Assembly (NCBI GenBank): GCA_050252075.1
Contig: JBFWLP010000022.1
Location: 1 to 38,434, forward strand
DNA length: 38,434 bases
Source of the DNA: JAAYGT01 sp050252075
GTDB lineage: Bacteria; Pseudomonadota; Gammaproteobacteria; Burkholderiales; Burkholderiaceae_B
Reading direction: 5' to 3'
The stretch's first letter is position 1, and each line of letters starts with the position of its first letter. Below the pieces are notes generated by a model, which worked only from the letters and a program-made list of their open reading frames with translations, did no database searches and had not been told where the DNA came from. Made by a program: the position numbers and the translations under genes. Of this stretch, positions 25,670 through 33,700 are shown piece after piece.

Positions 25670-26188
25670 ATCGCAACCGATAAATCTCATCGCATCAATG
25701 GTGAAATCCGCGTACCCGAGGTGCGTTTAATTGGGCTGGAAGGCGAACAGCTGGGCGTGTACAAAACCGTCGACGCTATTCGTCTTGCCGAAGACAACGA
25801 CGTGGATTTGGTCGAGATTGCACCCAATGCCGAGCCTCCGGTGTGCCGCTTGATGGACTACGGCAAGTTCAAATACCAAGAACAAAAGCGGCAACAAGAG
25901 GCACGCGCCAAACAAAAAGTCATCCAGGTCAAGGAAGTCAAATTCCGGCCCGGAACCGATGAAGGTGACTACCAGGTCAAGTTGCGCAACCTGCGCCGTT
26001 TCATCGAAGACGGCGACAAAGCCAAGGTAACCTTGCGTTTCCGCGGCCGTGAAATGGCGCACCAGGAGCTCGGCATGCGTGTGCTGGAACGGGTGCGCGA
26101 CGATCTCGAAGAACTCTGTTTGGTCGAGGCCATGCCGAAACTGGAAGGACGCCAGATGGTCATGGTGCTGGCGCCCAAGAAGAAGTAA
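25670..26188 (+). CDS. infC: Translation initiation factor IF-3, with an ATC start codon
   Basis: 172 residues if translation begins at ATC (25670-25672), giving (M)ATDKSHRINGEIRVPEVRLIG, the expected IF-3 N-terminus. AGGAG at 25657-25661 is 8 bases upstream. The first conventional start in the frame is a GTG at 25721 that would cut off 17 conserved residues including RINGEIR. IF-3 binds 30S subunits and rejects non-standard start codons; in E. coli infC begins with AUU, which makes IF-3 repress its own synthesis. The ATC here points to the same control. The usual followers rpmI and rplT are missing. Confidence 0.95.
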   Translation: MATDKSHRINGEIRVPEVRLIGLEGEQLGVYKTVDAIRLAEDNDVDLVEIAPNAEPPVCRLMDYGKFKYQEQKRQQEARAKQKVIQVKEVKFRPGTDEGDYQVKLRNLRRFIEDGDKAKVTLRFRGREMAHQELGMRVLERVRDDLEELCLVEAMPKLEGRQMVMVLAPKKK

Positions 26189-26207
26189 AGCACGTTACAC
26201 TTAATGC

Positions 26208-26238
26208 ACCCACAGGCCGCATCCGGCCTGTGGGTTTG
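26208..26238 (+). terminator. Rho-independent terminator after infC
   Basis: A perfect 12-bp stem, ACCCACAGGCCG (26208-26219) with CGGCCTGTGGGT (26224-26235), has loop CATC and a short T-rich tail. It closes the thrS-infC transcript 20 bases after the stop. Confidence 0.85.
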
Positions 26239-26264
26239 TGCTTCCCTGTTCTGGTGTCCGCGCT

Positions 26265-27224
26265 ATGCATGTACTGTTCATTATCGATCCCTTGCCTGGG
26301 CTGAAGGCATATAAAGATTCTTCGGTGGCCATGATGCGTGCGCTGGTCGCGCGCGGGCATACGCTCAGTGTCACCTACCAGTCGCAACTGTTCATCGATC
26401 AGGGGCGTGTCATGGCCACGACGCAAGGCATCGATCTGGTGGCCAATGCCGACTTGCACGAGCACCACTGGTGGCGCGAGCGTGGCAGTGCCGGTGATAC
26501 GCCGCTGTCCGGGTTCGATGCCGTGGTCATGCGCAAGGATCCGCCTTTCGACATGGAATACGTGTATTCCACGCATCTGCTCGATTATGCGGCGGCGCAG
26601 GGTGCCCGAGTGTTCAACCGGGGGCATGCCATCCGCAACCACCCCGAGAAGCTTGCCATTACGGAATTTGCCGAGCTTACCGCGCCTACCCTGGTTACCA
26701 GCGATATGCAGCGGCTGCGACGCTTCCATCAGCAGCACGGCGATGTCATCGTCAAACCGCTCGACGGCATGGGTGGAATGGGCATTTTCCGCCTGCAGGC
26801 ACAAGAGCCCAATCTGGGCGCCATTCTGGAAACCCTGACCGAAAACGGGCAGCGCACCATCATGGCCCAACGCTACATTCCCGAGATCGTCAAAGGCGAC
26901 AAGCGCATATTGCTCATTGCAGGCGAGCCCGTTCCCTACGCGCTGGCACGCATTCCGCTGGCCGGTGAAACGCGGGGCAATCTGGCGGCCGGCGGGCGGG
27001 GCGTTGCCCAGCCGCTCAGTGACCGCGACAAGGAAATCGCCGCCGCCATCGGGCAAAAAATTGCCGGCCGCGGCCTGTTGCTGGTCGGGCTCGACGTCAT
27101 CGGCGATTACGTCACCGAGATCAACGTCACCAGCCCCACCTGCTTTGTCGAAATTACCGAGCAAACCGGGTTCAACGTGGGCGATCACTTCGCCCAGGCG
27201 CTTGAACAAGCGGTTAAACACTAA
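26265..27224 (+). CDS. gshB: Glutathione synthetase
   Basis: 319 residues from the ATG at 26265 (MHVLFIIDPLPGLKAYKDSS), close to the 316 of E. coli. An upstream in-frame start at 26238 overlaps the infC terminator tail and is rejected. It joins gamma-glutamylcysteine and glycine using ATP. ATP-grasp features: IVKPLDGMGGMGIFRL near residues 160-180, the RYIPEI-KGDKRIL strand, and the metal-binding GDYVTEINVTSPT. gshA, often just upstream in relatives, is absent. The next gene starts at the base after its stop, so gshB and the PTS genes form one operon. Confidence 0.96.
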   Translation: MHVLFIIDPLPGLKAYKDSSVAMMRALVARGHTLSVTYQSQLFIDQGRVMATTQGIDLVANADLHEHHWWRERGSAGDTPLSGFDAVVMRKDPPFDMEYVYSTHLLDYAAAQGARVFNRGHAIRNHPEKLAITEFAELTAPTLVTSDMQRLRRFHQQHGDVIVKPLDGMGGMGIFRLQAQEPNLGAILETLTENGQRTIMAQRYIPEIVKGDKRILLIAGEPVPYALARIPLAGETRGNLAAGGRGVAQPLSDRDKEIAAAIGQKIAGRGLLLVGLDVIGDYVTEINVTSPTCFVEITEQTGFNVGDHFAQALEQAVKH

Positions 27225-27629
27225 ATGGCACGCATTGTTCTGGTCATGCACGAGCCGCTGGGGCAGGCCTTTTCGGAATGCGCACGGCATGTGTTCGGCC
27301 GGCCGGCCGATCTGACCGTCGTCGATATCGCCCCCGATGCCGACCCGGAAGCCGCCGCGCGGCAGCTGTTTGCCGACCTTGCGTGCAGCGCCCCCGATGC
27401 GGTGCTGATGTTGTCGGATATTTTTGGCGCCACGCCGTTCAATATTGCCAACCGGGCGCGTAAACTATTGGCTGATGCGGGCATTAATGTGCACCTTATT
27501 GCCGGCACCAATCTGTGTATGGTGCTCAAGGCCCTTACCGAACACGAGGACAACCCCGAAAAGCTCACCGAAAGTGTGCGTCAGGGTGCGTTGCGAGGGG
27601 TGGTCGACGCCGATGCCTGCGGTTGCTAG
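27225..27629 (+). CDS. PTS EIIA component of the mannose (Man) family
   Basis: 134 residues, a lone EIIA domain. The phosphorylated His is residue 9 in VLVMHEPLG; other family segments are LMLSDIFGATPFNIA and LIAGTNLCMVLKAL. It accepts phosphate from HPr. No EIIB, EIIC or EIID gene is in the window, so this is probably a regulatory rather than a sugar-importing PTS, as known for many betaproteobacteria. The start ATG directly follows the gshB TAA, with no spacer. Confidence 0.92.
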   Translation: MARIVLVMHEPLGQAFSECARHVFGRPADLTVVDIAPDADPEAAARQLFADLACSAPDAVLMLSDIFGATPFNIANRARKLLADAGINVHLIAGTNLCMVLKALTEHEDNPEKLTESVRQGALRGVVDADACGC

Positions 27630-27633
27630 TGGT

Positions 27634-27650
27634 AGCATTAGCCTAATGCT
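27634..27650. repeat. 17-base palindrome between EIIA gene and ptsH
   Basis: AGCATTAGCCTAATGCT is a perfect palindrome around a central C, 4 bases after the EIIA stop and 36 bases before ptsH. As RNA it gives a 7-bp stem with a GCC loop but has no T-run, so it is not a standard terminator. It could be an operator or a processing site. Confidence 0.6.
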
Positions 27651-27686
27651 GTCTCGATTGCTCCATTAACCCAAAATAAAAACGCT

Positions 27687-27956
27687 ATGCCTTCAGTCGA
27701 TATTGTTGTCAGTAACAAGCTGGGATTGCACGCCCGGGCGGCAGCCAAGCTTACCCAGTTGGCCGGCAAGTTCAGGTCGGAAATTTTCATTGCACGTGGC
27801 GCGCAGCGCGTGAATGCCAAGAGCATCATGGGCGTCATGATGCTTGCCGCCGGCATGGGCGTGACGGTCGAGGTCGATGCCATCGGCGACGACGCCGATC
27901 AGGCCTTGAGTGCGATCAGGGCCTTGTTCGACAGCAAGTTCGGCGAGTCAGAGTAA
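27687..27956 (+). CDS. ptsH: Phosphocarrier protein HPr
   Basis: 89 residues. It takes phosphate from Enzyme I on His15 (NKLGLHARAAAKL) and passes it to EIIA proteins. Ser46 in NAKSIMGVMML is the regulatory site used by HPr kinase in organisms that have HprK; hprK is not in this window. No clear Shine-Dalgarno is seen. It precedes ptsI by 28 bases. Confidence 0.97.
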   Translation: MPSVDIVVSNKLGLHARAAAKLTQLAGKFRSEIFIARGAQRVNAKSIMGVMMLAAGMGVTVEVDAIGDDADQALSAIRALFDSKFGESE

Positions 27957-27984
27957 CGTCGTTGCCCCGTCGTTCCGGTTGTTC

Positions 27985-29742
27985 ATGAACACTGTTTCCC
28001 GCCCCGATGCCAGTACTCACGATGCCATGGTCTGCATGCAGGGGCAGGGCGTTGTCAAAGGCTATGCGATCGGCCGTGCCGCCGTCATGGGGGCCGCGGC
28101 CCTTGAAGTGGTTCACTATCGTATCGCCGCCAACGAAGTGCATGCCGAATGCGAGCGATTGCGCTCCGCGCTGGCGGCGGCCAGTGCCGATCTGCAGCAA
28201 ATGGCCGCTGCGCTGCCCGACGACGCTCCCAAGGAACTGGGTCCTTTACTGAACGTTCACAGCCTGCTGCTCGACGACCCCATGTTGTACGAGCAAACCT
28301 GCGATCTTATTACGCAGCGTCACTACAATGCCGAATGGGCACTGACCACGCAGGGCCAGGCTCTGGCGGAACAGTTTTCCGCCATGGAAGACGACTATCT
28401 GCGCGAGCGTGCGGCCGATATCCGTCAGGTCATCGAACGGGTGTTGCGTGTCCTTTCGGGATCCACCTCGCTGCTGTCCGACCTGGCGTGCGGCAACTCC
28501 GACGACCCGCTTATTGTGGTGGCCCGCGATATATCTCCGGCCGACATGTTGCGCCTGCGAGGCGGGCGTTTTGCAGCCTTTCTCACCGACCTGGGCGGCC
28601 CCACCTCGCACACAGCCATTGTTGCGCGCAGCATGAATGTTCCGGCCGTGGTGGGGCTGGGCAATTTCCGTGCCCTGGTGCGCGACGGCGACCTTCTGAT
28701 CGCCGACGGCTTTACGGGCGCGGTGCTGATCAATCCTTCGGCCGGGGTGCTGCACGAATACCAGCAGCGCCAGGCCGGTTATGCCCTCGAACGGCGCGCT
28801 CTGGAAGCCCTGCGCGATGCGCCCGCCGTTACGCTCGATGGCGTGCAGGTTCGTCTGGAAGCGAATATCGAGCTGCCTGAAGAAGCTAACGAGGCCTTGC
28901 GCGCCGGCGCCGACGGCATTGGCTTGTTCCGCAGCGAATTCCTGTTCATGGGCCGGCGCACGCTGCCATCGGAAGACGAGCAGTATGAAGCTTACGCGTC
29001 GGTGGTCAAAGCCATGGCCGGCAGGCCGGTCACTATCCGTACCCTGGATATCGGCTCCGACAAAACGCTCGACGGCGATGTCACGGTGGCAACCAATCCG
29101 GCGCTGGGTTTGCGCGCCATCCGCTATTGCCTGGCCAATCCTGAAATGTTTGCCACGCAGTTGCGCGCGCTCTTGCGTGCGTCGCGGCACGGGCATGTGC
29201 GCATTCTTGTTCCCATGATTTCCCACATGCACGAGGTGCACGCCACGCGTCGCGCGCTGGAGCAGGCCCGTTGCGATCTGCAGGCCCGGGGTATTGCCGG
29301 CGATGAAAACTATACGTTGGGAGCCATGGTCGAGGTTCCGGCCGTAGCCATTGCTATTGAGCCGTTTCTTGATGCGCTCGATTTTCTGTCCATCGGCACC
29401 AACGACCTGATCCAGTACACGCTGGCCATTGATCGCGGCGACACCGATGTGGCCGATTTATACGATCCCATGCATCCGGCGGTGCTGCGCCTGATCCACT
29501 TCATTATCAATGCCGCGGATCGCGCCGGCAAGCCGGTGGCTGTATGCGGCGAGATGGCGGGCGATTCGCGCGTTACCCGCATGTTGCTGGGGCTGGGGCT
29601 GAAAGAGTTCTCCATGCATCCGCAGCAGTTGCTCGATGTAAAAAAAGAGGTACGCGAGGCGCATTCAAACGCCTTGCGTACCAAAGTGGCCACTGCGCTG
29701 AACCGAGCCGAGCGTCTCGATCCGGCGGCACTGGCCAGTTAA
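27985..29742 (+). CDS. ptsI: PTS Enzyme I (phosphoenolpyruvate-protein phosphotransferase)
   Basis: 585 residues from the ATG at 27985. Another ATG at 28027 would give 571 residues, nearer the usual 575, and neither start has a good ribosome site, so the exact start is uncertain. It takes phosphate from PEP and passes it to HPr. The active His is residue 209 in GGPTSHTAIVARSMNVPAVVG; the PEP-binding barrel shows GIGLFRSEFLFM, the DRGDTDVADLYDPMHPAV stretch and Cys521 in VCGEMAGD. It is convergent with amtB with only 4 bases between the stop codons. Confidence 0.97.
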   Translation: MNTVSRPDASTHDAMVCMQGQGVVKGYAIGRAAVMGAAALEVVHYRIAANEVHAECERLRSALAAASADLQQMAAALPDDAPKELGPLLNVHSLLLDDPMLYEQTCDLITQRHYNAEWALTTQGQALAEQFSAMEDDYLRERAADIRQVIERVLRVLSGSTSLLSDLACGNSDDPLIVVARDISPADMLRLRGGRFAAFLTDLGGPTSHTAIVARSMNVPAVVGLGNFRALVRDGDLLIADGFTGAVLINPSAGVLHEYQQRQAGYALERRALEALRDAPAVTLDGVQVRLEANIELPEEANEALRAGADGIGLFRSEFLFMGRRTLPSEDEQYEAYASVVKAMAGRPVTIRTLDIGSDKTLDGDVTVATNPALGLRAIRYCLANPEMFATQLRALLRASRHGHVRILVPMISHMHEVHATRRALEQARCDLQARGIAGDENYTLGAMVEVPAVAIAIEPFLDALDFLSIGTNDLIQYTLAIDRGDTDVADLYDPMHPAVLRLIHFIINAADRAGKPVAVCGEMAGDSRVTRMLLGLGLKEFSMHPQQLLDVKKEVREAHSNALRTKVATALNRAERLDPAALAS

Positions 29743-29746
29743 CCGT

Positions 29747-30973
<1,227 letters not shown>

Positions 30974-31015
30974 GCTTTACTCCTCAATGATCCCGATAAT
31001 GATGGTTGCAGTGCG

Positions 31016-31354
31016 CTATAGCGCGTTCTCGCCGAACTCGCCGGTACGAATGCGGATGGCCTGTTCAATGGGGGTCACGAAAACCTTGCCGTCACCGATC
31101 TTTCCGGTATGGGCGGCGGCGCAAAGGTTTTCAATGGCCTGGTCCAGCAGCTCGTCGGGTACCGCCAGCTCCACACGCAACTTGGGCAGGAAGTCCACGG
31201 TGTATTCCGCGCCCCGGTAAAGTTCGGTGTGGCCTTTCTGGCGTCCAAAGCCCTTGACCTCGGTGACCGTCATGCCCTGAATGCCGATTTCCGAGAGTGC
31301 CTCTCGAACCTCGTCCAGTTTGAACGGTTTGATGATTGCAGTAATCAGTTTCAT
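31016..31354 (-). CDS. glnK: PII nitrogen regulatory protein GlnK
   Basis: 112 residues from MKLITAIIKPFKLDEVREAL; AGGAG stands just upstream. A longer in-frame ORF upstream crosses the sigma54 promoter and is rejected. The T-loop carries Tyr51 (YRGAEYTVDFLPK), the uridylylation site, and the B-loop is TGKIGDGKVFV. PII trimers bind ATP/ADP and 2-oxoglutarate, block AmtB when nitrogen is ample and report to NtrB and the adenylyltransferase. The pairing with amtB and the sigma54 promoter favour GlnK over GlnB. Confidence 0.95.
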   Translation of the reverse strand: MKLITAIIKPFKLDEVREALSEIGIQGMTVTEVKGFGRQKGHTELYRGAEYTVDFLPKLRVELAVPDELLDQAIENLCAAAHTGKIGDGKVFVTPIEQAIRIRTGEFGENAL

Positions 31355-31386
31355 GGCTGCTCCTGGTGATGTGACATCTTTCCTGA

Positions 31387-31402
31387 AGCAAGATGTGTGC
31401 CA
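31387..31402 (-). promoter_or_regulatory. Sigma54 promoter of glnK-amtB
   Basis: Read on the minus strand the sequence is TGGCACACATCTTGCT, matching the consensus TGGCAC-N5-TTGCW at all fixed positions. Transcription would start near 31376, about 22 bases before the glnK ATG. This predicts NtrC-activated expression under nitrogen limitation. Confidence 0.9.
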
Positions 31403-31463
31403 TGTTTTATTTCCGGGGCGGTGCGATCTATTGGCGCAATTTTCACGTTGAAGGCCCTGTTCT

Positions 31464-31512
31464 GGTGCAAGAGGCGGGGCGGTGCACCGCCCCGGTGCCG
31501 GTGCGGCACCGG
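31464..31512. promoter_or_regulatory. GGTGC-rich palindromes, likely NtrC sites between glnK and ubiK
   Basis: GGGGCGGTGCACCGCCCC (31476-31493) is a perfect palindrome. TGCACC-N5-GGTGCC (31483-31499) has one mismatch to the NtrC-type TGCACC-N5-GGTGCA and centres about 115 bases upstream of the glnK start, the usual enhancer distance. A second hairpin, CCGGTGCCG/CGGCACCGG, lies at 31492-31512. Confidence 0.6.
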
Positions 31513-31565
31513 GCTGCAAATTCGGTACACTGATGTTTTGCCAACATGCTGCGCAGGAGGCTCGC

Positions 31566-31802
31566 ATGAACCGAACCGATTGGATGGAAGACTTTCAGAA
31601 AAATCTTTCCGAATTGATGGCCAAAACGCCTGCGGCCGATATCGAGCGCAATGTGAAGGCCATGATGGCGCAAACGTTCTCGCGGCTTGATCTGGTCACG
31701 CGCGAGGAATTCGATATCCAGGCGCAGTTGCTGGAAAGGGCGCTGGCCCGGGTGCAAGCCCTGGAAGCCCGGCTCGACGAGATCGAAAAACGGGGCAACT
31801 AA
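31566..31802 (+). CDS. ubiK: Ubiquinone biosynthesis accessory factor UbiK (YqiC/BMFP family)
   Basis: 78 residues from the ATG at 31566, with AGGAGG 5 bases upstream. Features: an N-terminal amphipathic part (WMEDFQKNLSELM), FSRLDLVTREEFDIQ, and a C-terminal coiled coil (LLERALARVQALEARLDEIE), the standard layout of this small family. UbiK assists the late Ubi enzyme complex in E. coli and also induces membrane fusion in vitro. It is divergent from glnK. Confidence 0.9.
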   Translation: MNRTDWMEDFQKNLSELMAKTPAADIERNVKAMMAQTFSRLDLVTREEFDIQAQLLERALARVQALEARLDEIEKRGN

Positions 31803-31821
31803 CCGGCCGGTGGCAGTGATG

Positions 31822-31839
31822 CAAACTGCCGCCAGTTTG
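31822..31839 (+). terminator. Weak hairpin after ubiK
   Basis: CAAACTG and CAGTTTG pair around a CCGC loop, 20 bases after the ubiK stop. The following sequence is only partly T-rich, so termination is uncertain. Confidence 0.3.
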
Positions 31840-32008
31840 TGCGCGTATTTGGGCTTTTTCGGTATGTGGGTTCACCCTACTATACCTCGCCGCTTTCCGA
31901 TTCCCCCTCACGCCCTTTACGCGTCATGTCCATACGACCCTCCAAGAACCCGCCGCCCGCCGGGAGCGAGAGCCGGCAGGACTATGCCGCGCTTGCGCAC
32001 CCGCCGGA

Positions 32009-33580
32009 GTGTGGCACGATGATGCGGGCCAGCTAGAGCCGCTGGCGGAATGGAGCCGTGATGCTTGCGGCGCCCGGTCATTGGCGGCCTGGCGCCGGAC
32101 GCCGGCATTTTCCATGTTCAATGCGCCCACCGCGCACCATTTTCCGCAGGCGAGCGGCATGGCAGGGGTTGCGGTGCTGCGCGATGAGGTCACCGAGCAT
32201 GGTCTGCTGGCATTCCATTGCCGGGCCCCAGCAGGTTCCGGCAGCCTGCCTCACGAATCGGTGGATCTGGCCGCCCGTGAAATTGCACGTTATCTGGCGG
32301 CTCGCCGGCACGATGTTGCCCGGGCGCGGGTGCTGGCGGGCGAGCGGCGCTGGGAAGCCGCGTTTCGCAACAGCCCCATTCCCAGCATGATTACCGATGC
32401 CGACAGTGGTGTGTGCCTGTCGTGCAACGAGGAAATGGAGGAGTTCATGGCACGGCCGCGCAGCGCCGTCGTGGGTTGCACGGCTGTGGAGCTGGGGTTG
32501 TGGTCTGCCGCCGTGGAGCACCGGAAAATTGCCCGTCGTTTGCGGGCGCAGGGCAGTCTGCGCCAGCTGGAGCTGCATTGCCGGCTGTCCCACGGTGACC
32601 GCTGGGTGCTGGTCAACATGGAAGCTGTCGAGCTCGACGGGCGATCATGCTATTTAACCCAACTGGTAGACATTACCTCGCGCAAGCACCTGGAGCAGCA
32701 GTTGCGCCTGACCGTCGCTGCCGTTGAACATTCGGGCGACGCGCTGGTCATCGTATCAACGCGAGGCATCATTGCATCGGTAAACCCTGCGTTTACCCGT
32801 ATCACGGGTTACGGCGCCCCCCAGGCCCTGGATAAATCCTTCGACAGGCTGTTGCATCGTCCCACGGGTCGCTATACCGCCGATTTTTTCCGGAATCTCA
32901 CTCGCAACCTGCGCCGTGACGGGCATTGGGAAGGGGAAGTGTGGGCGCGTCGTCACGACGGGCAGGACATTCCCATACTGTTGTCGCTCAGCCCTATTCT
33001 TGACGATGCAGGCCGCACCACGCACTTTGTCTGTGTGTTTTCCGATATTTCACGCCAGAAGCAATACGAGGCGCAATTACGGGCAAAAGCGTTGCATGAT
33101 GATCTGACGGGCCTTGCCAACCGCACACTGTTGCTGGAGCATGGGGAAAAAGCGCTCCAGCAGGCCCGGCGCAACCAGGGCCATGTGGCGGTATTGTTTG
33201 CCGATCTGGATTTGTTCAAACAGGTGAATGATCGTCACGGTCATGCGGTGGGCGATGCCTTGCTGCGGCAAATTGCCGACCGCCTGCGTCACAGTGTGCG
33301 CCAGTCTGACACAGTGGCCCGCATTGGCGGCGATGAATTTGTGGTTTTGCTGTGCGACAGTGCCAATGACGCCGATCTGGAATCAATTGCGCGCAAGCTC
33401 ATTGATCGGCTTGGCAAACCGTTCTACGTTGACGGCAGCCGGTTGCAGGTGGGTGTCAGTATCGGTATTGCGCGGTATCCGCATGACGGCGACGACATGG
33501 CCGCTTTGCTGGAAGTTGCCGACAATGGTTTGTACAAGGTGAAGGCATCGGGCAGAAATAATTTTCATCTGTCGTGCTAA
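32009..33580 (+). CDS. PAS-PAS-GGDEF diguanylate cyclase, N-terminus possibly truncated or frameshifted
   Basis: 523 residues from a GTG at 32009 that lacks a Shine-Dalgarno. The frame is open upstream to 31820 with no ATG. The first 100 residues (VWHDDAGQLEPLAEWSRD..., GVAVLRDEVTEHGLLAFHC) resemble the middle of a GAF domain cut at its start. Then two PAS domains (about 108-230 and 232-355) and a GGDEF domain (about 360-523). The GGDEF motif is exact at 440-444, and the inhibitory I-site RQSD is at 431-434, so it should make c-di-GMP with product inhibition. There is no membrane segment. Another frame carries an ATG at 31926 (MSIRPSKNPPPAG...) that could be the original N-terminus, now out of frame. 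Confidence 0.85.
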   Translation: MWHDDAGQLEPLAEWSRDACGARSLAAWRRTPAFSMFNAPTAHHFPQASGMAGVAVLRDEVTEHGLLAFHCRAPAGSGSLPHESVDLAAREIARYLAARRHDVARARVLAGERRWEAAFRNSPIPSMITDADSGVCLSCNEEMEEFMARPRSAVVGCTAVELGLWSAAVEHRKIARRLRAQGSLRQLELHCRLSHGDRWVLVNMEAVELDGRSCYLTQLVDITSRKHLEQQLRLTVAAVEHSGDALVIVSTRGIIASVNPAFTRITGYGAPQALDKSFDRLLHRPTGRYTADFFRNLTRNLRRDGHWEGEVWARRHDGQDIPILLSLSPILDDAGRTTHFVCVFSDISRQKQYEAQLRAKALHDDLTGLANRTLLLEHGEKALQQARRNQGHVAVLFADLDLFKQVNDRHGHAVGDALLRQIADRLRHSVRQSDTVARIGGDEFVVLLCDSANDADLESIARKLIDRLGKPFYVDGSRLQVGVSIGIARYPHDGDDMAALLEVADNGLYKVKASGRNNFHLSC

Positions 33581-33617
33581 TACAGTGTCATTAACACACA
33601 ACATTATTGCATAATGC

Positions 33618-33646
33618 TTCATGTGTATGAAAAGGTGATTTAATAT
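33618..33646 (+). promoter_or_regulatory. Possible promoter before the histidine kinase gene
   Basis: The 120-base gap 33581-33700 is AT-rich. TTCATG (33618) and TAATAT (33641-33646) are spaced 17 bases apart but match the consensus poorly. Confidence 0.25.
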
Positions 33647-33700
33647 GCGCTGTAATGTCGCTGTTAATTCTTCTCGCGCCGTCGCATCGGTGGCTTCACC

